A stretch of DNA of 64,000 nucleotides from Streptococcus sp. k-402 (GCF_013277515.1 NZ_VMNB01000005.1:28650-92649), one strand, 5' to 3'. Positions 53,556-63,364 are shown, numbered from the stretch's first letter. The notes: a model not told the origin generated them from the letters alone. A program made the numbers and translations.

Positions 53556-54286
53556 GAGATAGGATTTCAGACTTTTTAGAAGAAAAGCAGGGCTTGTCTA
53601 CCAATTCTAAGCAGTCCTATAAGTATGATCTGGAGCAATTTTTAGACATTGTAGGTGAGCGGATTTCTGAGACTAGTCTCAAGATTTACCAAGCCCAGCT
53701 AGCCAATCTAAAAATCAGCGCCCAGAAGCGAAAGATTTCGGCCTGTAACCAATTTCTCTACTTTCTCTATCAAAAAGGAGAAGTGGATAGCTTTTACCGC
53801 TTAGAATTAGCCAAACAAGCTGAAAAGAAGACCGCAAAACCAGAAATTCTAGGCCTAGACTCTTTTTGGCAGGAAAGTAATTATCCAGAGGGTCGCTTGC
53901 TAGCGCTCTTAATCCTAGAAATGGGACTCTTGCCGAGTGAGATTTTAGCTCTCAAGGTTGAGGATATCAATCTGGATTTTCAGGTGTTGCGAATCCAGAA
54001 GGCTTCCCAACAGAGGATTGTCACCATTCCTACGACCTTGCTGTTAGAATTGGAACCCTTGATGGGCCAGACCTACCTCTTTGAAAGGGGAGGGAAAGCC
54101 TATTCTCGTCAGTGGGCCTTTCGTCAGCTAGAGTCCTTTGTCAAGGAGAAAGGGTTTCCATCCTTATCAGCTCAAGCCTTGCGGGAACAGTTCATTCTAC
54201 GACAAATTGAAAACAAGGTCGATTTGTACGAAATTGCAAAAAAATTAGGATTAAAAACAGTCCTGACCTTAGAAAAATATAGATAA
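53552..54286 (+). CDS. xerDL: XerD-like tyrosine recombinase-fold protein with altered active site
   Basis: 244 residues from the ATG at 53552. An N-terminal SAM-like DNA-binding domain (about 1-90) is followed by a recombinase-like domain. The first catalytic Arg motif, normally GLRxSE, reads GLLPSE, and the second, normally HxLRH, reads QALRE, so several catalytic residues are missing, although a C-terminal Tyr remains (LEKYR). It is therefore unlikely to carry out strand exchange and may be structural. Position directly before scpAB, overlapping by one base, is conserved in streptococci. Confidence 0.88.
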   Translation: MRDRISDFLEEKQGLSTNSKQSYKYDLEQFLDIVGERISETSLKIYQAQLANLKISAQKRKISACNQFLYFLYQKGEVDSFYRLELAKQAEKKTAKPEILGLDSFWQESNYPEGRLLALLILEMGLLPSEILALKVEDINLDFQVLRIQKASQQRIVTIPTTLLLELEPLMGQTYLFERGGKAYSRQWAFRQLESFVKEKGFPSLSAQALREQFILRQIENKVDLYEIAKKLGLKTVLTLEKYR

Positions 54287-55014
54287 TGGATATTAAATTA
54301 AAAGATTTTGAAGGGCCCTTGGACTTGCTCTTGCACCTGGTTTCTAAGTACCAGATGGATATCTACGATGTGCCTATTACGGAAGTTATCGAACAGTATC
54401 TAGCCTATGTCTCAACCCTTCAGGCTATGCGTCTGGAAGTGACGGGTGAGTATATGGTTATGGCCAGTCAGCTCATGTTGATCAAGAGCCGCATGCTCTT
54501 GCCAAAGGTAGCAGAAGTGACAGACTTGGAGGATGACCTAGAGCAGGATCTTCTCTCTCAAATCGAAGAATACCGCAAGTTCAAGCTCTTGGGGGAGCAC
54601 TTGGAAGCCAAGCACCAAGATCGGGCCCAGTACTATTCCAAAGCACCGACAGAATTGATTTACGAAGATGCGGAGCTTGTGCATGACAAGACGACCATTG
54701 ACCTCTTTTTGGCTTTTTCAAATATCCTAGCCAAGAAAAAAGAGGAGTTTGCACAGAATCACACGACTATCTTGCGGGATGAGTATAAGATTGAGGATAT
54801 GATGGTCATCGTGAAAGAGTCCATGACTGGACGAGATCAATTGCGCTTGCAGGATTTGTTTAAGGAAGCCCAGAATGTCCAAGAGGTCATCACCCTCTTT
54901 TTGGCAACCCTAGAGTTAATCAAAACCCAGGAGCTGATTCTTGTGCAAGAGGAGAGTTTCGGAGATATTTATCTCATGGAAAAGAAGGAAGAAAGTCAAG
55001 TGGCCCAAAGCTAG
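54286..55014 (+). CDS. scpA: Segregation and condensation protein A
   Basis: A 242-residue kleisin subunit of the SMC-ScpAB complex. The N-terminus [21 protein letters not shown] is the conserved part that contacts the SMC head/neck. A central acidic linker is followed by a C-terminal winged helix that binds the other SMC head. It acts with ScpB (19 nt downstream) in chromosome organisation. Start overlaps the xerDL stop as TAATG. Confidence 0.96.
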   Translation: MDIKLKDFEGPLDLLLHLVSKYQMDIYDVPITEVIEQYLAYVSTLQAMRLEVTGEYMVMASQLMLIKSRMLLPKVAEVTDLEDDLEQDLLSQIEEYRKFKLLGEHLEAKHQDRAQYYSKAPTELIYEDAELVHDKTTIDLFLAFSNILAKKKEEFAQNHTTILRDEYKIEDMMVIVKESMTGRDQLRLQDLFKEAQNVQEVITLFLATLELIKTQELILVQEESFGDIYLMEKKEESQVAQS

Positions 55015-55032
55015 ACTTGATAGAGAGGAAAG

Positions 55033-55602
55033 ATGAGTACTTTAGCAAAAATAGAAGCGCTCTTGTTTGTAGCGGGTGAAGATGGGATTAGAGTCCGCCA
55101 GTTAGCTGAACTCCTCTCTCTGCCACCGACAGGCATCCAACAGAGTTTAGAAAAATTAGCTCAGAAGTATGAAAAGGACCCAGATTCCAGTTTGGCTCTG
55201 ATTGAGACAGGGGGCGCTTATAGATTGGTGACCAAACCTCAATTTGCAGAGATTTTGAAGGAATACTCTAAGGCACCTATCAACCAGAGTTTATCTCGGG
55301 CTGCCCTTGAGACCTTGTCCATCATTGCTTACAAACAGCCCATCACACGGATAGAGATTGATGCCATCCGTGGGGTCAACTCGAGTGGAGCCTTGGCAAA
55401 GTTGCAGGCTTTTGACTTGATTAAAGAAGACGGGAAAAAAGAAGTGTTGGGTCGTCCCAACCTCTATGTGACTACAGATTATTTCCTAGATTACATGGGG
55501 ATAAACCATTTAGAAGAATTACCAGTGATTGATGAGCTTGAGATTCAAGCCCAAGAAAGCCAATTATTTGGTGAAAGGATAGAAGAAGATGAGAATCAAT
55601 AA
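55033..55602 (+). CDS. scpB: Segregation and condensation protein B
   Basis: 189 residues with two tandem winged-helix domains (about 1-80 and 85-165) and an acidic tail. [20 protein letters not shown] and [14 protein letters not shown] are family hallmarks. It dimerises and clamps the ScpA kleisin. GAGAGGAAAG lies upstream of the ATG. Its 3' end overlaps rluB by 14 nt. Confidence 0.96.
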   Translation: MSTLAKIEALLFVAGEDGIRVRQLAELLSLPPTGIQQSLEKLAQKYEKDPDSSLALIETGGAYRLVTKPQFAEILKEYSKAPINQSLSRAALETLSIIAYKQPITRIEIDAIRGVNSSGALAKLQAFDLIKEDGKKEVLGRPNLYVTTDYFLDYMGINHLEELPVIDELEIQAQESQLFGERIEEDENQ

Positions 55603-56311
55603 GTATATTGCCCACGCAGGTGTGGCCAGTAGGAGAAAAGCAGAAGAGCTGATCAAGCAAGGTTTGGTGACGGTTAACGGCCAAGTGGTACGTGAACTAG
55701 CAACGACCATCAAGTCAGGCGACAAGGTCGAAGTTGAAGGCCAGCCTATCTACAACGAAGAAAAGGTTTACTATCTGCTTAACAAACCACGCGGTGTCAT
55801 TTCCAGTGTGACAGATGACAAGGGGCGTAAGACTGTTGTCGACCTCTTGCCTAACGTGAAGGAGCGCATCTACCCTGTAGGTCGTTTGGATTGGGATACA
55901 TCAGGAGTTTTGATTTTGACTAATGATGGGGATTTTACGGATGAGATGATTCACCCTCGTAATGAGATTGACAAGGTTTATGTCGCGCGTGTTAAAGGTG
56001 TGGCCAATAAGGATAATCTCCGCCCCTTAACCCGTGGACTTGAGATTGATGGTAAGAAAACCAAACCAGCTGTCTATGAGATTTTCAAAGTTGATCCAGT
56101 CAAAAACCGCTCTGTGGTGCAGTTGACCATCCATGAAGGGCGTAACCACCAGGTTAAAAAGATGTTTGAAGCTGTCGGTCTCCAAGTGGACAAGTTGTCA
56201 CGAACTCGTTTCGGACATCTAGACTTGACAGGACTCCGTCCAGGAGAATCCCGTCGTCTTAATAAAAAAGAAATCAGCCAACTACACACCATGGCTGTAA
56301 CCAAGAAATAA
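55589..56311 (+). CDS. rluB: 23S rRNA pseudouridine synthase RluB
   Basis: 240 residues. The N-terminal S4 RNA-binding domain (about 1-60, [17 protein letters not shown]) is followed by the RsuA/RluB catalytic domain with Asp in [17 protein letters not shown]. It isomerises a uridine in 23S rRNA (U2605 in E. coli numbering). It overlaps scpB by 14 nt and yidD by 1 nt. Confidence 0.93.
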   Translation: MRINKYIAHAGVASRRKAEELIKQGLVTVNGQVVRELATTIKSGDKVEVEGQPIYNEEKVYYLLNKPRGVISSVTDDKGRKTVVDLLPNVKERIYPVGRLDWDTSGVLILTNDGDFTDEMIHPRNEIDKVYVARVKGVANKDNLRPLTRGLEIDGKKTKPAVYEIFKVDPVKNRSVVQLTIHEGRNHQVKKMFEAVGLQVDKLSRTRFGHLDLTGLRPGESRRLNKKEISQLHTMAVTKK

Positions 56312-56553
56312 TGAAACGAATTTTAATAGCGCCTGTGCGCTTTTACCAACGTTTTATCTCACCAGCCTTTCCACCCTCTTGTCGCTTTGAGCCGACTTGT
56401 TCCAACTACATGATTGAGGCTATTGAAAAACATGGCTTCAAGGGTGTTTTGATGGGCTTGGCTCGAATTTTACGTTGCCATCCTTGGTCGAAAACAGGTA
56501 AGGACCCCGTCCCAGACCATTTTTCCCTTAAACGGAATCAAGAAGAAAAATGA
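56311..56553 (+). CDS. yidD: Membrane protein insertion efficiency factor YidD
   Basis: 80 residues, the usual size. [21 protein letters not shown] with its three cysteines and RILRCHPW identify the family. It is an amphipathic peripheral membrane protein thought to assist YidC-dependent insertion. Last gene of the racE cluster, before a strong terminator. Confidence 0.95.
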   Translation: MKRILIAPVRFYQRFISPAFPPSCRFEPTCSNYMIEAIEKHGFKGVLMGLARILRCHPWSKTGKDPVPDHFSLKRNQEEK

Positions 56554-56584
56554 GGCTAGGTAAAAATATTTTAGTGAAATGATA

Positions 56585-56635
56585 AAAACGCATCCTATCA
56601 GGTTTGAGTGAGCTTGATAGGATGCGTTTTATCAT
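56585..56635. terminator. Bidirectional intrinsic terminator after yidD
   Basis: A 16-bp stem AAAACGCATCCTATCA/TGATAGGATGCGTTTT with T-rich ends on both strands. It can end both the racE operon and the convergent piu operon. Confidence 0.92.
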
Positions 56636-56651
56636 GTAAAGATGTTAGTTG

Positions 56652-56756
56652 ATACTCAATGAAAATCAAAGAGCAAACTAGGAAACTAGCCGCAGGCTGT
56701 ACTTGAGTACGGCAAGGCGACGTTGACGTGGTTTGAATTTGATTTTCGAAGAGTAT
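56652..56756 (-). repeat. BOX element, boxA-boxC form
   Basis: 105 bp, reverse orientation, no boxB. It lies at the 3' end of the piu operon, between piuA and the shared terminator. Confidence 0.9.
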
Positions 56757-56770
56757 GAGTTTGAAGTTGC

Positions 56771-57736
56771 TTATTTCAAGCCTTTTTGTGCGTCTTCAAT
56801 CATGAGTTTTGTTGATTCAAGACCGCCTCCGCTTAGATACCAGAGGTCTGGTGTGAGTTGGATAATTTTACCATTTTTAGCGGCAGGTGTTTCAGCGATA
56901 AGGGCATTTTCTAGGACACCGTCGTTGCTAGAGTTGTCCCCACCGATGGCAAGGGTACGGTTGATGACAAAGAGGATGTCAGGGTTGATTTCTTTGACAC
57001 TTTCAAAGCTGACTTCTTGTCCGTGGCGAGAATCTTCAAATTGAGTATCAGTTGGCTTGAATTTCAAGGTTTGGTACAAGAAAGAGAAACGAGATTGGGC
57101 ACCAAAGGCAGCCATTTTTCCTTCGTTGAGGAGGATAGCAAGGGCTTTTTTGTCAGAGCTTTCATTTTTAGTAGCGACTTCTTGGATGCTCTTGTCTAGC
57201 TTGGCCAATTCTTCCTTGGCTTTCTGTGTACCTGTTTCGCTGAAGGCGCTTGCTAGGGATTCGATATTAGTCTTGGTAGAAGTCCAGTAGTCATCTTTGC
57301 TTGCTTGGAAGAGAACAGTCGGAGCGATTTCGTTGAACTTATCTACGAATTTTTGGGTACGTGGTGAAGCGATAATTAGGTCTGGTTCAAGAGCAGCAAG
57401 GGCTTCTAGGTCTGGCTCAACCATAGAACCAACATTTTTAACTTTTCCAGCTAGGTCTTTAAGATAAGTCGGAACAGTTTTTGTAGGCATTCCGACGATA
57501 TTCTTTTCAAAACCTAAAGCGCGAATAGTATCCGCAGCACCGAGGTCAAAGGTCACAATCTTTTCAGGGACTTTTGAAAGTGTGACTACACCTAGTGAAC
57601 TTTTAATGGTTACCTCTGTTGGAGCAGAGCTGCTTGTCTCCGTCTGGCTTGTGCTTGAGTTTGTACTACATGCACCAAGTAGGAGCAAGAAGCTGGCCAC
57701 TAGGGCAGCGAGATAAAGTTTAAGGGATGTTTTCAT
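56771..57736 (-). CDS. piuA: Iron-compound-binding lipoprotein PiuA
   Basis: 321 residues with a lipobox LGAC (Cys about 23) and a Ser/Thr-rich linker. The rest is a FecB/FepB-like siderophore-binding fold (VTFDLGAADTIRALG, VGSMVEPDLEALAALEPDLIIA pattern). In pneumococcus PiuA binds ferric siderophore-type complexes and is needed for iron uptake. It is the last gene of piuB-C-D-A; a hairpin lies between piuD and piuA (57774-57800), which may protect or separate its message. AAGGAG precedes the ATG. Confidence 0.94.
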   Translation of the reverse strand: MKTSLKLYLAALVASFLLLLGACSTNSSTSQTETSSSAPTEVTIKSSLGVVTLSKVPEKIVTFDLGAADTIRALGFEKNIVGMPTKTVPTYLKDLAGKVKNVGSMVEPDLEALAALEPDLIIASPRTQKFVDKFNEIAPTVLFQASKDDYWTSTKTNIESLASAFSETGTQKAKEELAKLDKSIQEVATKNESSDKKALAILLNEGKMAAFGAQSRFSFLYQTLKFKPTDTQFEDSRHGQEVSFESVKEINPDILFVINRTLAIGGDNSSNDGVLENALIAETPAAKNGKIIQLTPDLWYLSGGGLESTKLMIEDAQKGLK

Positions 57737-57831
57737 GATTTCTCCTTTTTAAAATGTGATAACGATTTATGGAGTCTCTAGGTTTTTTTGACTAAGAGAC
57801 AAAATTTCTTCTAACTCGAGTTTCTATGTTA

Positions 57832-58584
57832 CTAGCTATAGATACAGATCTTTTTGCCATTGATATCAGCCAGCGTGATAGGAATCTCATAAAGTTGACT
57901 GAGCAGGTCAGCCTGCATGATCTGATTTGTGGTTCCCTTGCTAAAGACTTGACCGTCCTTGAAGGCAACAATTTCATCCGCATACTGACTGGCCATGTTG
58001 ATATCGTGGAGGACGATGATAATGGTCTTTCCGAGTTCCTCCACCAGTCGCTTGAGAATCTGCATCATGCTGACGCTTTGCTTGATATCGAGATTGTTGA
58101 GCGGTTCGTCTAGCAAGATAAAGTCTGTATCTTGGGCTAGTACCATGGCGATAAAGACCCGCTGGAGCTGGCCTCCAGACAGGCTATCGATGTAGCGGTC
58201 TTTTAAGTTTATCAGTTCCAGATAGTTCAGAGTTTCTCGAATTTTTTCCCAGTCTTCTTCTCTCAGGCGTCCTCGGCTGTAGGGAAAACGTCCAAAGCTG
58301 ACCAGTTCTTCAACGGTTAATTTTGCCTGGTAATTGATCTTCTGCTTTAGGATGGTCAGTTCTTGGGCTAGTTCTTGCGAATTCCAACTCTCGATTTCAC
58401 GACCTTTGATACTGAGAATTCCCTGATCTTTCTTGGTCAGTCTGCTCATGATGGAGAGGAGAGTCGATTTTCCAGCACCATTTGGACCAATGAAGGCTGT
58501 CAGTTTCTGAGGACTGACTTCAAGCGAAATGCCTTGCAAAATATCCTGTTTTTGAATGGATTTGTCAATGTTTTCCAGTTTCAC
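57832..58584 (-). CDS. piuD: Iron-compound ABC transporter ATPase PiuD
   Basis: A 250-residue FecE-type ATPase. Walker A GPNGAGKST, signature LSGGQLQRVFIAM, Walker B FILLDEPLNNLD and H-loop HDI are intact. It drives iron uptake through PiuB/PiuC. Its start overlaps piuC by 4 nt. Confidence 0.95.
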   Translation of the reverse strand: MKLENIDKSIQKQDILQGISLEVSPQKLTAFIGPNGAGKSTLLSIMSRLTKKDQGILSIKGREIESWNSQELAQELTILKQKINYQAKLTVEELVSFGRFPYSRGRLREEDWEKIRETLNYLELINLKDRYIDSLSGGQLQRVFIAMVLAQDTDFILLDEPLNNLDIKQSVSMMQILKRLVEELGKTIIIVLHDINMASQYADEIVAFKDGQVFSKGTTNQIMQADLLSQLYEIPITLADINGKKICIYS

Positions 58585-59537
58585 TGACGCGCCCTCCTGT
58601 AGAGTAAGATAAAGAATAAGAGACCACCTACGCTCTCGATAATCATACTGATGCGAATTTCCAGCGCAAAAACTCGTTCGATGAGGGCTTGCCCCAAGGT
58701 CAAACTGATAAATCCGACCAGAATGGCCACGATAAAGAGCAACTTGTGCCGATAGTCTTTGACAATCAGGTAGGTGAGGTTAACCAGCATAAAGCCGAAG
58801 AAGGCCATAGGCCCTACCAAGGCAGTGGCCGTTGAAGTTAAAAGTACGATGCCCCAGAGGAGCTTTTTCTGTTCTTTTTCAACATCGAGTCCCAATATCT
58901 GAGCTGTTTCTCTTTGTAGGTGCAAGACATCCAGAATGACTGCTTTTCGAAAGAAAAAGATTGTCAAAGCAAGGATGATCAGAGAGCCGATGGCTAGGAT
59001 GGGAGTATTGAGATGTTGAAAGGAGGCAAAGAGACTGTTCTGCAGTTTATCGTATTCGTTTGGATCCATTAGGACCTGGAGGAAGGTACTGATATTTCGA
59101 AAGAGACTTCCGAAGGCTAGACAGATCAGCAGGATGAAGACCAGATCTTGTTTCATCAGTGTCTTCAAGTAGCCTTGCAAGGCGAGAAAGAAGAGGGATT
59201 GGACGAGAAGTAAGATTAGGAATTCTAAGATAGGAGACTTGCCAAGTTGAAGAAACTTACTTTCAAAAACCAGTAGCAGAGTTTGCAGTAGGACGTAGAA
59301 GGATTCGATTCCTAAAATACTAGGCGTCAGGAAGCGATTTTCCGTTAGGGTTTGAAAACTAATAGTCGAAATCCCAGTCGCGATGGCTACCAAGAGATAA
59401 ACGATGATCTTTTGGGAACGCAACTTCCAAGCAAAGGATGACAAGTGAGTGATGGGCCAAAAGTAGAGAAGACAAGCTCCGATGGCCAGAATAATGAGAA
59501 GCCAGAAGAGCTTGGTATGTTTGCTTTTAGACTGCAT
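58581..59537 (-). CDS. piuC: Iron-compound ABC transporter permease PiuC
   Basis: 318 residues from the ATG at 59537 (GGGGG-rich ribosome binding sequence 8 nt upstream; the longer frame lies in piuB). FecCD-family permease with about nine hydrophobic segments; FFGFMLVNLTYLIVKDYRHKLL is the C-terminal coupling region. It forms the channel with PiuB. It overlaps both neighbours. Confidence 0.94.
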   Translation of the reverse strand: MQSKSKHTKLFWLLIILAIGACLLYFWPITHLSSFAWKLRSQKIIVYLLVAIATGISTISFQTLTENRFLTPSILGIESFYVLLQTLLLVFESKFLQLGKSPILEFLILLLVQSLFFLALQGYLKTLMKQDLVFILLICLAFGSLFRNISTFLQVLMDPNEYDKLQNSLFASFQHLNTPILAIGSLIILALTIFFFRKAVILDVLHLQRETAQILGLDVEKEQKKLLWGIVLLTSTATALVGPMAFFGFMLVNLTYLIVKDYRHKLLFIVAILVGFISLTLGQALIERVFALEIRISMIIESVGGLLFFILLYRRARQ

Positions 59538-60486
59538 CTCTTCGTCCCCCTCTCCATAGAAGTAGGATAAAGACGAGGCTACCAATGATTCCTAGTAGAA
59601 GACTGACAGACAGTTCATAGGGCCGAATTAGAACTCGGGATAGGATATCGCAGGCCAGAACTAGATTGGCACCGACTAGTGCGACCATGAGTTTGGTTTG
59701 ACTCAAATTATCTCCATAGCGCTTGCGGACAAGATTGGGAACGATGACTCCGAGAAATGGCAAGCCACCCACGGTAATCATGGTGACACTAGTCGTTAGC
59801 GCCACCAGAAAGAGGGCCAGTTTTTCAAGTAGGGAGTAAGAAATCCCCAAACTTTCACTGGTTTCTTTTCCTAGATTCATGATGGTAAAAGTTTGGGATA
59901 ATTTCCAAACGGCTATCAGGATAATGAGCCCTAAGAAAAGCCATTCATACTGATGAGTCTGAATCATGGAGAAGGAGCCCTGGGTCCAAGCTGTCATACT
60001 CTGAACCAGATTGAAACGGTAGGCGACAACTTCTGTCACAGAACCGATAATTCCACTATAGATGATCCCAATCAGAGGCAACATCCACCTTTCCTTTATA
60101 GTAAAAATGGTCATAAAGGCTAGGAAGAAGAGAGTAAGTACGATGGATGAAACAAAAGCGAAGAGCATCTTTTGGGTCAGACTAGCCGACGGAAAGACAA
60201 AGAGGCTCAATACCATTCCCAGTTTGGCGGCTTCAGTGGTCCCAACTGTACTTGGAGCAGCAAACTGATTTTGAGTGATAGTCTGCATGAGAAGTCCTGC
60301 CATACTCATACTAGAGGCAGTCAGAAGAATACTGATGGTTCTTGGAAGACGGGACTCTTGAAAGAGAAGCCAAGTTTCATGATCCAGAGCAAAGAGTTTT
60401 CCCCATGAAAAATCACTGGTCCCAATGCTAATAGAGAGAAAGACTAGGAGTAGAAGTAAGCCAATTAAATAATGAGAAAGTTTCAT
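59527..60486 (-). CDS. piuB: Iron-compound ABC transporter permease PiuB
   Basis: A 319-residue FecCD permease with about nine hydrophobic segments and the family's GLLMQTITQNQFAAPSTVG and GVIVPNLVRKRYG motifs (the latter contacts the ATPase). It is the first gene of the operon, with a promoter about 50 nt upstream and AAAGGA before the ATG. Order piuB-C-D-A is as in pneumococcus. Confidence 0.94.
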   Translation of the reverse strand: MKLSHYLIGLLLLLVFLSISIGTSDFSWGKLFALDHETWLLFQESRLPRTISILLTASSMSMAGLLMQTITQNQFAAPSTVGTTEAAKLGMVLSLFVFPSASLTQKMLFAFVSSIVLTLFFLAFMTIFTIKERWMLPLIGIIYSGIIGSVTEVVAYRFNLVQSMTAWTQGSFSMIQTHQYEWLFLGLIILIAVWKLSQTFTIMNLGKETSESLGISYSLLEKLALFLVALTTSVTMITVGGLPFLGVIVPNLVRKRYGDNLSQTKLMVALVGANLVLACDILSRVLIRPYELSVSLLLGIIGSLVFILLLWRGGRRDAV

Positions 60487-60535
60487 ACCCTATCCTTTCA
60501 TGTAGATTTGGTACCGAAAGATACCTGCGGATATT

Positions 60536-60564
60536 ACTGTAACATGATTTATTTAATCTGTCAA
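60536..60564 (-). promoter_or_regulatory. Promoter of the piu operon
   Basis: On the minus strand: TTGACA, 17-bp spacer ending in TGT, then TACAGT. The -35 is perfect; the -10 is weak but extended. No obvious iron-regulator palindrome was recognised. Confidence 0.7.
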
Positions 60565-60589
60565 TAAATTTTCTGACAATTTAATGAAT

Positions 60590-60625
60590 AAAACAAGGAG
60601 AGAGCGCCAAGGCTTTCTCCTCTGT
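60590..60625 (-). terminator. Terminator of galE (minus strand)
   Basis: Minus-strand stem AGGAGAAAGCC/GCTCTCTCCT with mismatches, then TTGTTTTATTC. Confidence 0.7.
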
Positions 60626-60629
60626 TTTC

Positions 60630-61628
60630 CTATTCCAAAATGTTTTTGCCTTCTTTAACACGCCAATGATAATCCGATAAAATAATATCTTCAAGGGAGT
60701 AGCTAGCCTTCCAATCAAGATATTGTTTAGCTTTTGAGGCGTCTGCTAGGACGCTAGCTGGGTCACCAGCACGACGCGCAACAATCTCGTGTGGGATTTT
60801 TTGATTCAGTAATTCTTCAGCAGTTTTAAAGATTTCTTTGACGGTATAGCCTTTTTCAGTTCCTAAGTTAAAGATTTGAGAAGAACTGTCTTCTTGAAAG
60901 AGGTAATTCATCCCTTTAACGTGAGCCTGTGCAAGATCCAAGACATGAATGTAATCTCGAATACATGAACCATCACGTGTATCGTAGTCATCTCCAAATA
61001 TTTTCAGGCTATCATTTTGTCCCAATGCGGTCTTATTGATATTGGGAATAATATGAGTTGGATTTTTTACACGCAGACCGTTTGAAGCATCCATTTCAGC
61101 CCCAGCAACATTAAAGTAACGGAAAATAACATATTTCCAGTCGTAGCGATTGGCCATCCAGTAAATCATTCGTTCGCCCATCAGTTTTGTCTCTGCATAA
61201 GGGTTGACAGGGTCGAGTAGGGTATCTTCAGTTGCAGGCTTGTCAATACAGTTATTACCATAGAGGGAAGCAGTCGAAGAGAACATGATTTTTTGAATGC
61301 CAACTTCAGATAAGACTTTGAGAACTTGGTTCATACCAGCAACATTGGCAGTGAAGTATTTACTTGGATTTTCAATACTTTCGCTTACAACAATTTCACC
61401 TGCACAATGGAGAACAGCATCAATCTGATTTTCTTCTAAGTAAGTTTTTAGGACACTAGAATCATAAACATCCAGTTGTTTAAAGCTAGCACGACTATCT
61501 ACAGCCGCTCGATTTCCTGTAGAGAGATTATCTAGAACATGTACCTGATAGCCAGCATTTAAAAGAGCTTTAACGGTATGGGAGCCAATGTAGCCAGCTC
61601 CACCTGTGACAAGAATTGTTTTGGTCAT
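60630..61628 (-). CDS. galE: UDP-glucose 4-epimerase
   Basis: A 332-residue extended short-chain dehydrogenase. VTGGAGYIGSHT binds NAD, FSSTASLYG supplies the catalytic Ser and NPYAETKLMGE the YxxxK pair. It interconverts UDP-glucose and UDP-galactose (possibly also the N-acetyl forms) for galactose use and surface glycan synthesis. It is monocistronic, with its own promoter and terminator, upstream of piuB on the same strand. Confidence 0.95.
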   Translation of the reverse strand: MTKTILVTGGAGYIGSHTVKALLNAGYQVHVLDNLSTGNRAAVDSRASFKQLDVYDSSVLKTYLEENQIDAVLHCAGEIVVSESIENPSKYFTANVAGMNQVLKVLSEVGIQKIMFSSTASLYGNNCIDKPATEDTLLDPVNPYAETKLMGERMIYWMANRYDWKYVIFRYFNVAGAEMDASNGLRVKNPTHIIPNINKTALGQNDSLKIFGDDYDTRDGSCIRDYIHVLDLAQAHVKGMNYLFQEDSSSQIFNLGTEKGYTVKEIFKTAEELLNQKIPHEIVARRAGDPASVLADASKAKQYLDWKASYSLEDIILSDYHWRVKEGKNILE

Positions 61629-61656
61629 GATTTTTTCCTTTTCCTAGTTTTGTACT

Positions 61657-61685
61657 ATTTTAAAGAAAGAAGAAGGCAAAGTCAA
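61657..61685 (-). promoter_or_regulatory. Promoter of galE
   Basis: On the minus strand: TTGACT, 17-bp spacer, TAAAAT. Confidence 0.75.
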
Positions 61686-61703
61686 CTATTTTCTGCAAAT
61701 TTC

Positions 61704-61778
61704 ATGAAAAAACTGAACAAATATAGCATTGGATTGTTTTTTATTTGGGAATTAATAGTTTGGTTGGTCTTGGAATAG
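61704..61778 (+). CDS. Possible 24-residue hydrophobic peptide
   Basis: ATG at 61704, product with a Lys-rich start (MKKLNKYS) and one hydrophobic stretch (IGLFFIWELIVWLVL). It could be a single-pass membrane peptide, but it has no clear ribosome binding site or promoter and lies next to the galE promoter. Listed only as a candidate. The remaining bases to pepA hold an extended -10 (TGGTAAAAT near 61890). Confidence 0.2.
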   Translation: MKKLNKYSIGLFFIWELIVWLVLE

Positions 61779-61922
61779 TTCTTAGATTTCACCTCACATG
61801 CAAGAAAATACAAGCTTTTTATAAGATAGAGCAGGACTAAGATACTAATTTAGAAATCCACCTTCCCGCTATCCTTCTCCTATAAAAAGTGGTAAAATGG
61901 ATGAAAGAAAGAAGGAACTGAA

Positions 61923-62987
61923 ATGACAACATTATTTTCAAAAATCAAAGAAGTAACAGAACTTGCTGCGATCTCAGGTCATGAAGCGCCTGTCCGTGCC
62001 TATCTTCGTGAAAAGTTGACACCGCATGTGGATGAAGTGGTGACAGATGGCTTGGGTGGTATTTTTGGTATCAAACATTCAGAAGCTGCAGATGCGCCAC
62101 GTGTCTTGGTCGCTTCTCATATGGATGAAGTTGGTTTTATGGTTAGTGAGATTAAGCCAGATGGTACCTTCCGTGTCGTAGAAATCGGTGGTTGGAATCC
62201 TATGGTGGTTAGCAGCCAACGTTTCAAACTCTTGACTCGTGACGGTCGTGAAATTCCTGTGATTTCGGGTTCTGTCCCTCCACATTTGACTCGTGGAAAG
62301 GGTGGACCAACCATGCCTGCTATTGCAGATATCGTTTTTGATGGCGGTTTTACGGATAAGGCTGAGGCAGAAAGCTTTGGCATCCGTCCTGGCGACACCA
62401 TCGTACCAGATAGTTCTGCAATCTTGACAGCTAATGAAAAAAATATCATTTCAAAAGCTTGGGACAATCGCTATGGAGTTCTCATGGTGAGCGAGTTAGC
62501 AGAAGCTCTGTCAGGTCAAAAACTTGGCAATGAACTCTATCTTGGCTCTAACGTCCAAGAAGAAGTTGGTCTTCGTGGTGCTCATACTTCCACAACTAAG
62601 TTTGACCCAGAAGTTTTCCTAGCAGTTGACTGTTCACCTGCTGGTGATGTTTATGGTGACCAAGGTAAGATTGGGGATGGAACCTTGATTCGTTTCTACG
62701 ATCCAGGTCACTTGCTTCTCCCAGGGATGAAGGATTTTCTTTTGACAACGGCTGAAGAAGCTGGTATCAAGTACCAATACTACTGTGGTAAAGGCGGAAC
62801 GGATGCTGGCGCAGCTCATCTGAAAAATGGTGGTGTCCCATCTACAACAATCGGTGTTTGCGCTCGTTATATCCATTCTCACCAAACCCTCTATGCAATG
62901 GATGACTTCCTAGAAGCGCAAGCTTTCTTGCAAGCCTTGGTGAAGAAATTGGATCGTTCAACAGTTGATTTGATTAAAAATTATTAA
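61923..62987 (+). CDS. pepA: Glutamyl aminopeptidase (M42 family)
   Basis: 354 residues of the M42 fold. Metal ligands and catalytic residues lie in VASHMDEVGFMV, SKAWDNRYGVL, VQEEVGLRGAHT, VDCSPAGD and GGTDAGAAHL. Lactic-acid-bacterial PepA removes N-terminal Glu or Asp from peptides in the cytosol, complementing peptide uptake by Ami. A bacteriocin-immunity-like gene follows 21 nt later and may be co-transcribed. Confidence 0.95.
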   Translation: MTTLFSKIKEVTELAAISGHEAPVRAYLREKLTPHVDEVVTDGLGGIFGIKHSEAADAPRVLVASHMDEVGFMVSEIKPDGTFRVVEIGGWNPMVVSSQRFKLLTRDGREIPVISGSVPPHLTRGKGGPTMPAIADIVFDGGFTDKAEAESFGIRPGDTIVPDSSAILTANEKNIISKAWDNRYGVLMVSELAEALSGQKLGNELYLGSNVQEEVGLRGAHTSTTKFDPEVFLAVDCSPAGDVYGDQGKIGDGTLIRFYDPGHLLLPGMKDFLLTTAEEAGIKYQYYCGKGGTDAGAAHLKNGGVPSTTIGVCARYIHSHQTLYAMDDFLEAQAFLQALVKKLDRSTVDLIKNY

Positions 62988-63008
62988 ACCATAAGGGAGG
63001 TGGTAGGG

Positions 63009-63305
63009 ATGGTAGAACCAAACCTAGAAAGCCTTATAAAAGATCTTTACAATCATGCTCGAGATGATTTGAGTGAAGATTTAGTTGCTGCTCTCCTAGA
63101 GACTGCTAAAAAACTGCCTACTACAAATGAGCAATTGCTGGCAGTTCGTCTCTCAGGACTGGTCAATCGTGAATTGCTCAAGAATCCCAGACATCCGGCA
63201 CCTGAGTTGCTCAACTTGGCTCGCTTTATTAAAAGAGAAGAAGCCAAGTACAGAGGAACCGCAGCTTCTGCGCTTATGTATGGGGAGATTTTTAAAATGC
63301 TTTGA
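63009..63305 (+). CDS. Bacteriocin immunity protein (enterocin A immunity-like)
   Basis: 98 residues, all-helical, no signal peptide. EPNLESLIKDLYNHA at the start and LARFIKREEAKYRG near the end fit the four-helix EntA_Immun family, which protects cells from class IIa-type bacteriocins at the cytosolic face of the membrane. The ATG at 63009 has GGGAGG 8 nt upstream. No bacteriocin gene is adjacent, so it may give protection from competitors. It follows pepA and its stop lies inside the terminator stem. Confidence 0.8.
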   Translation: MVEPNLESLIKDLYNHARDDLSEDLVAALLETAKKLPTTNEQLLAVRLSGLVNRELLKNPRHPAPELLNLARFIKREEAKYRGTAASALMYGEIFKML

Positions 63306-63330
63306 TTCCATTGTGGATCAAAGCATTTTT
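63294..63330 (+). terminator. Intrinsic terminator of the immunity-like gene
   Basis: A 13-bp stem AAAATGCTTTGAT/ATCAAAGCATTTT overlapping the stop codon, then T residues. Confidence 0.9.
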
Positions 63331-63364
63331 CTATATGGTAGAAAAGAAATTCTTGCTTAGGAAA

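Noticed and set aside
61578-61703. N-terminal part of the 66-codon ORF antisense to the galE start
   Set aside because: It overlaps the galE coding region and promoter on the opposite strand. Only the last 24 codons are kept as a weak candidate.
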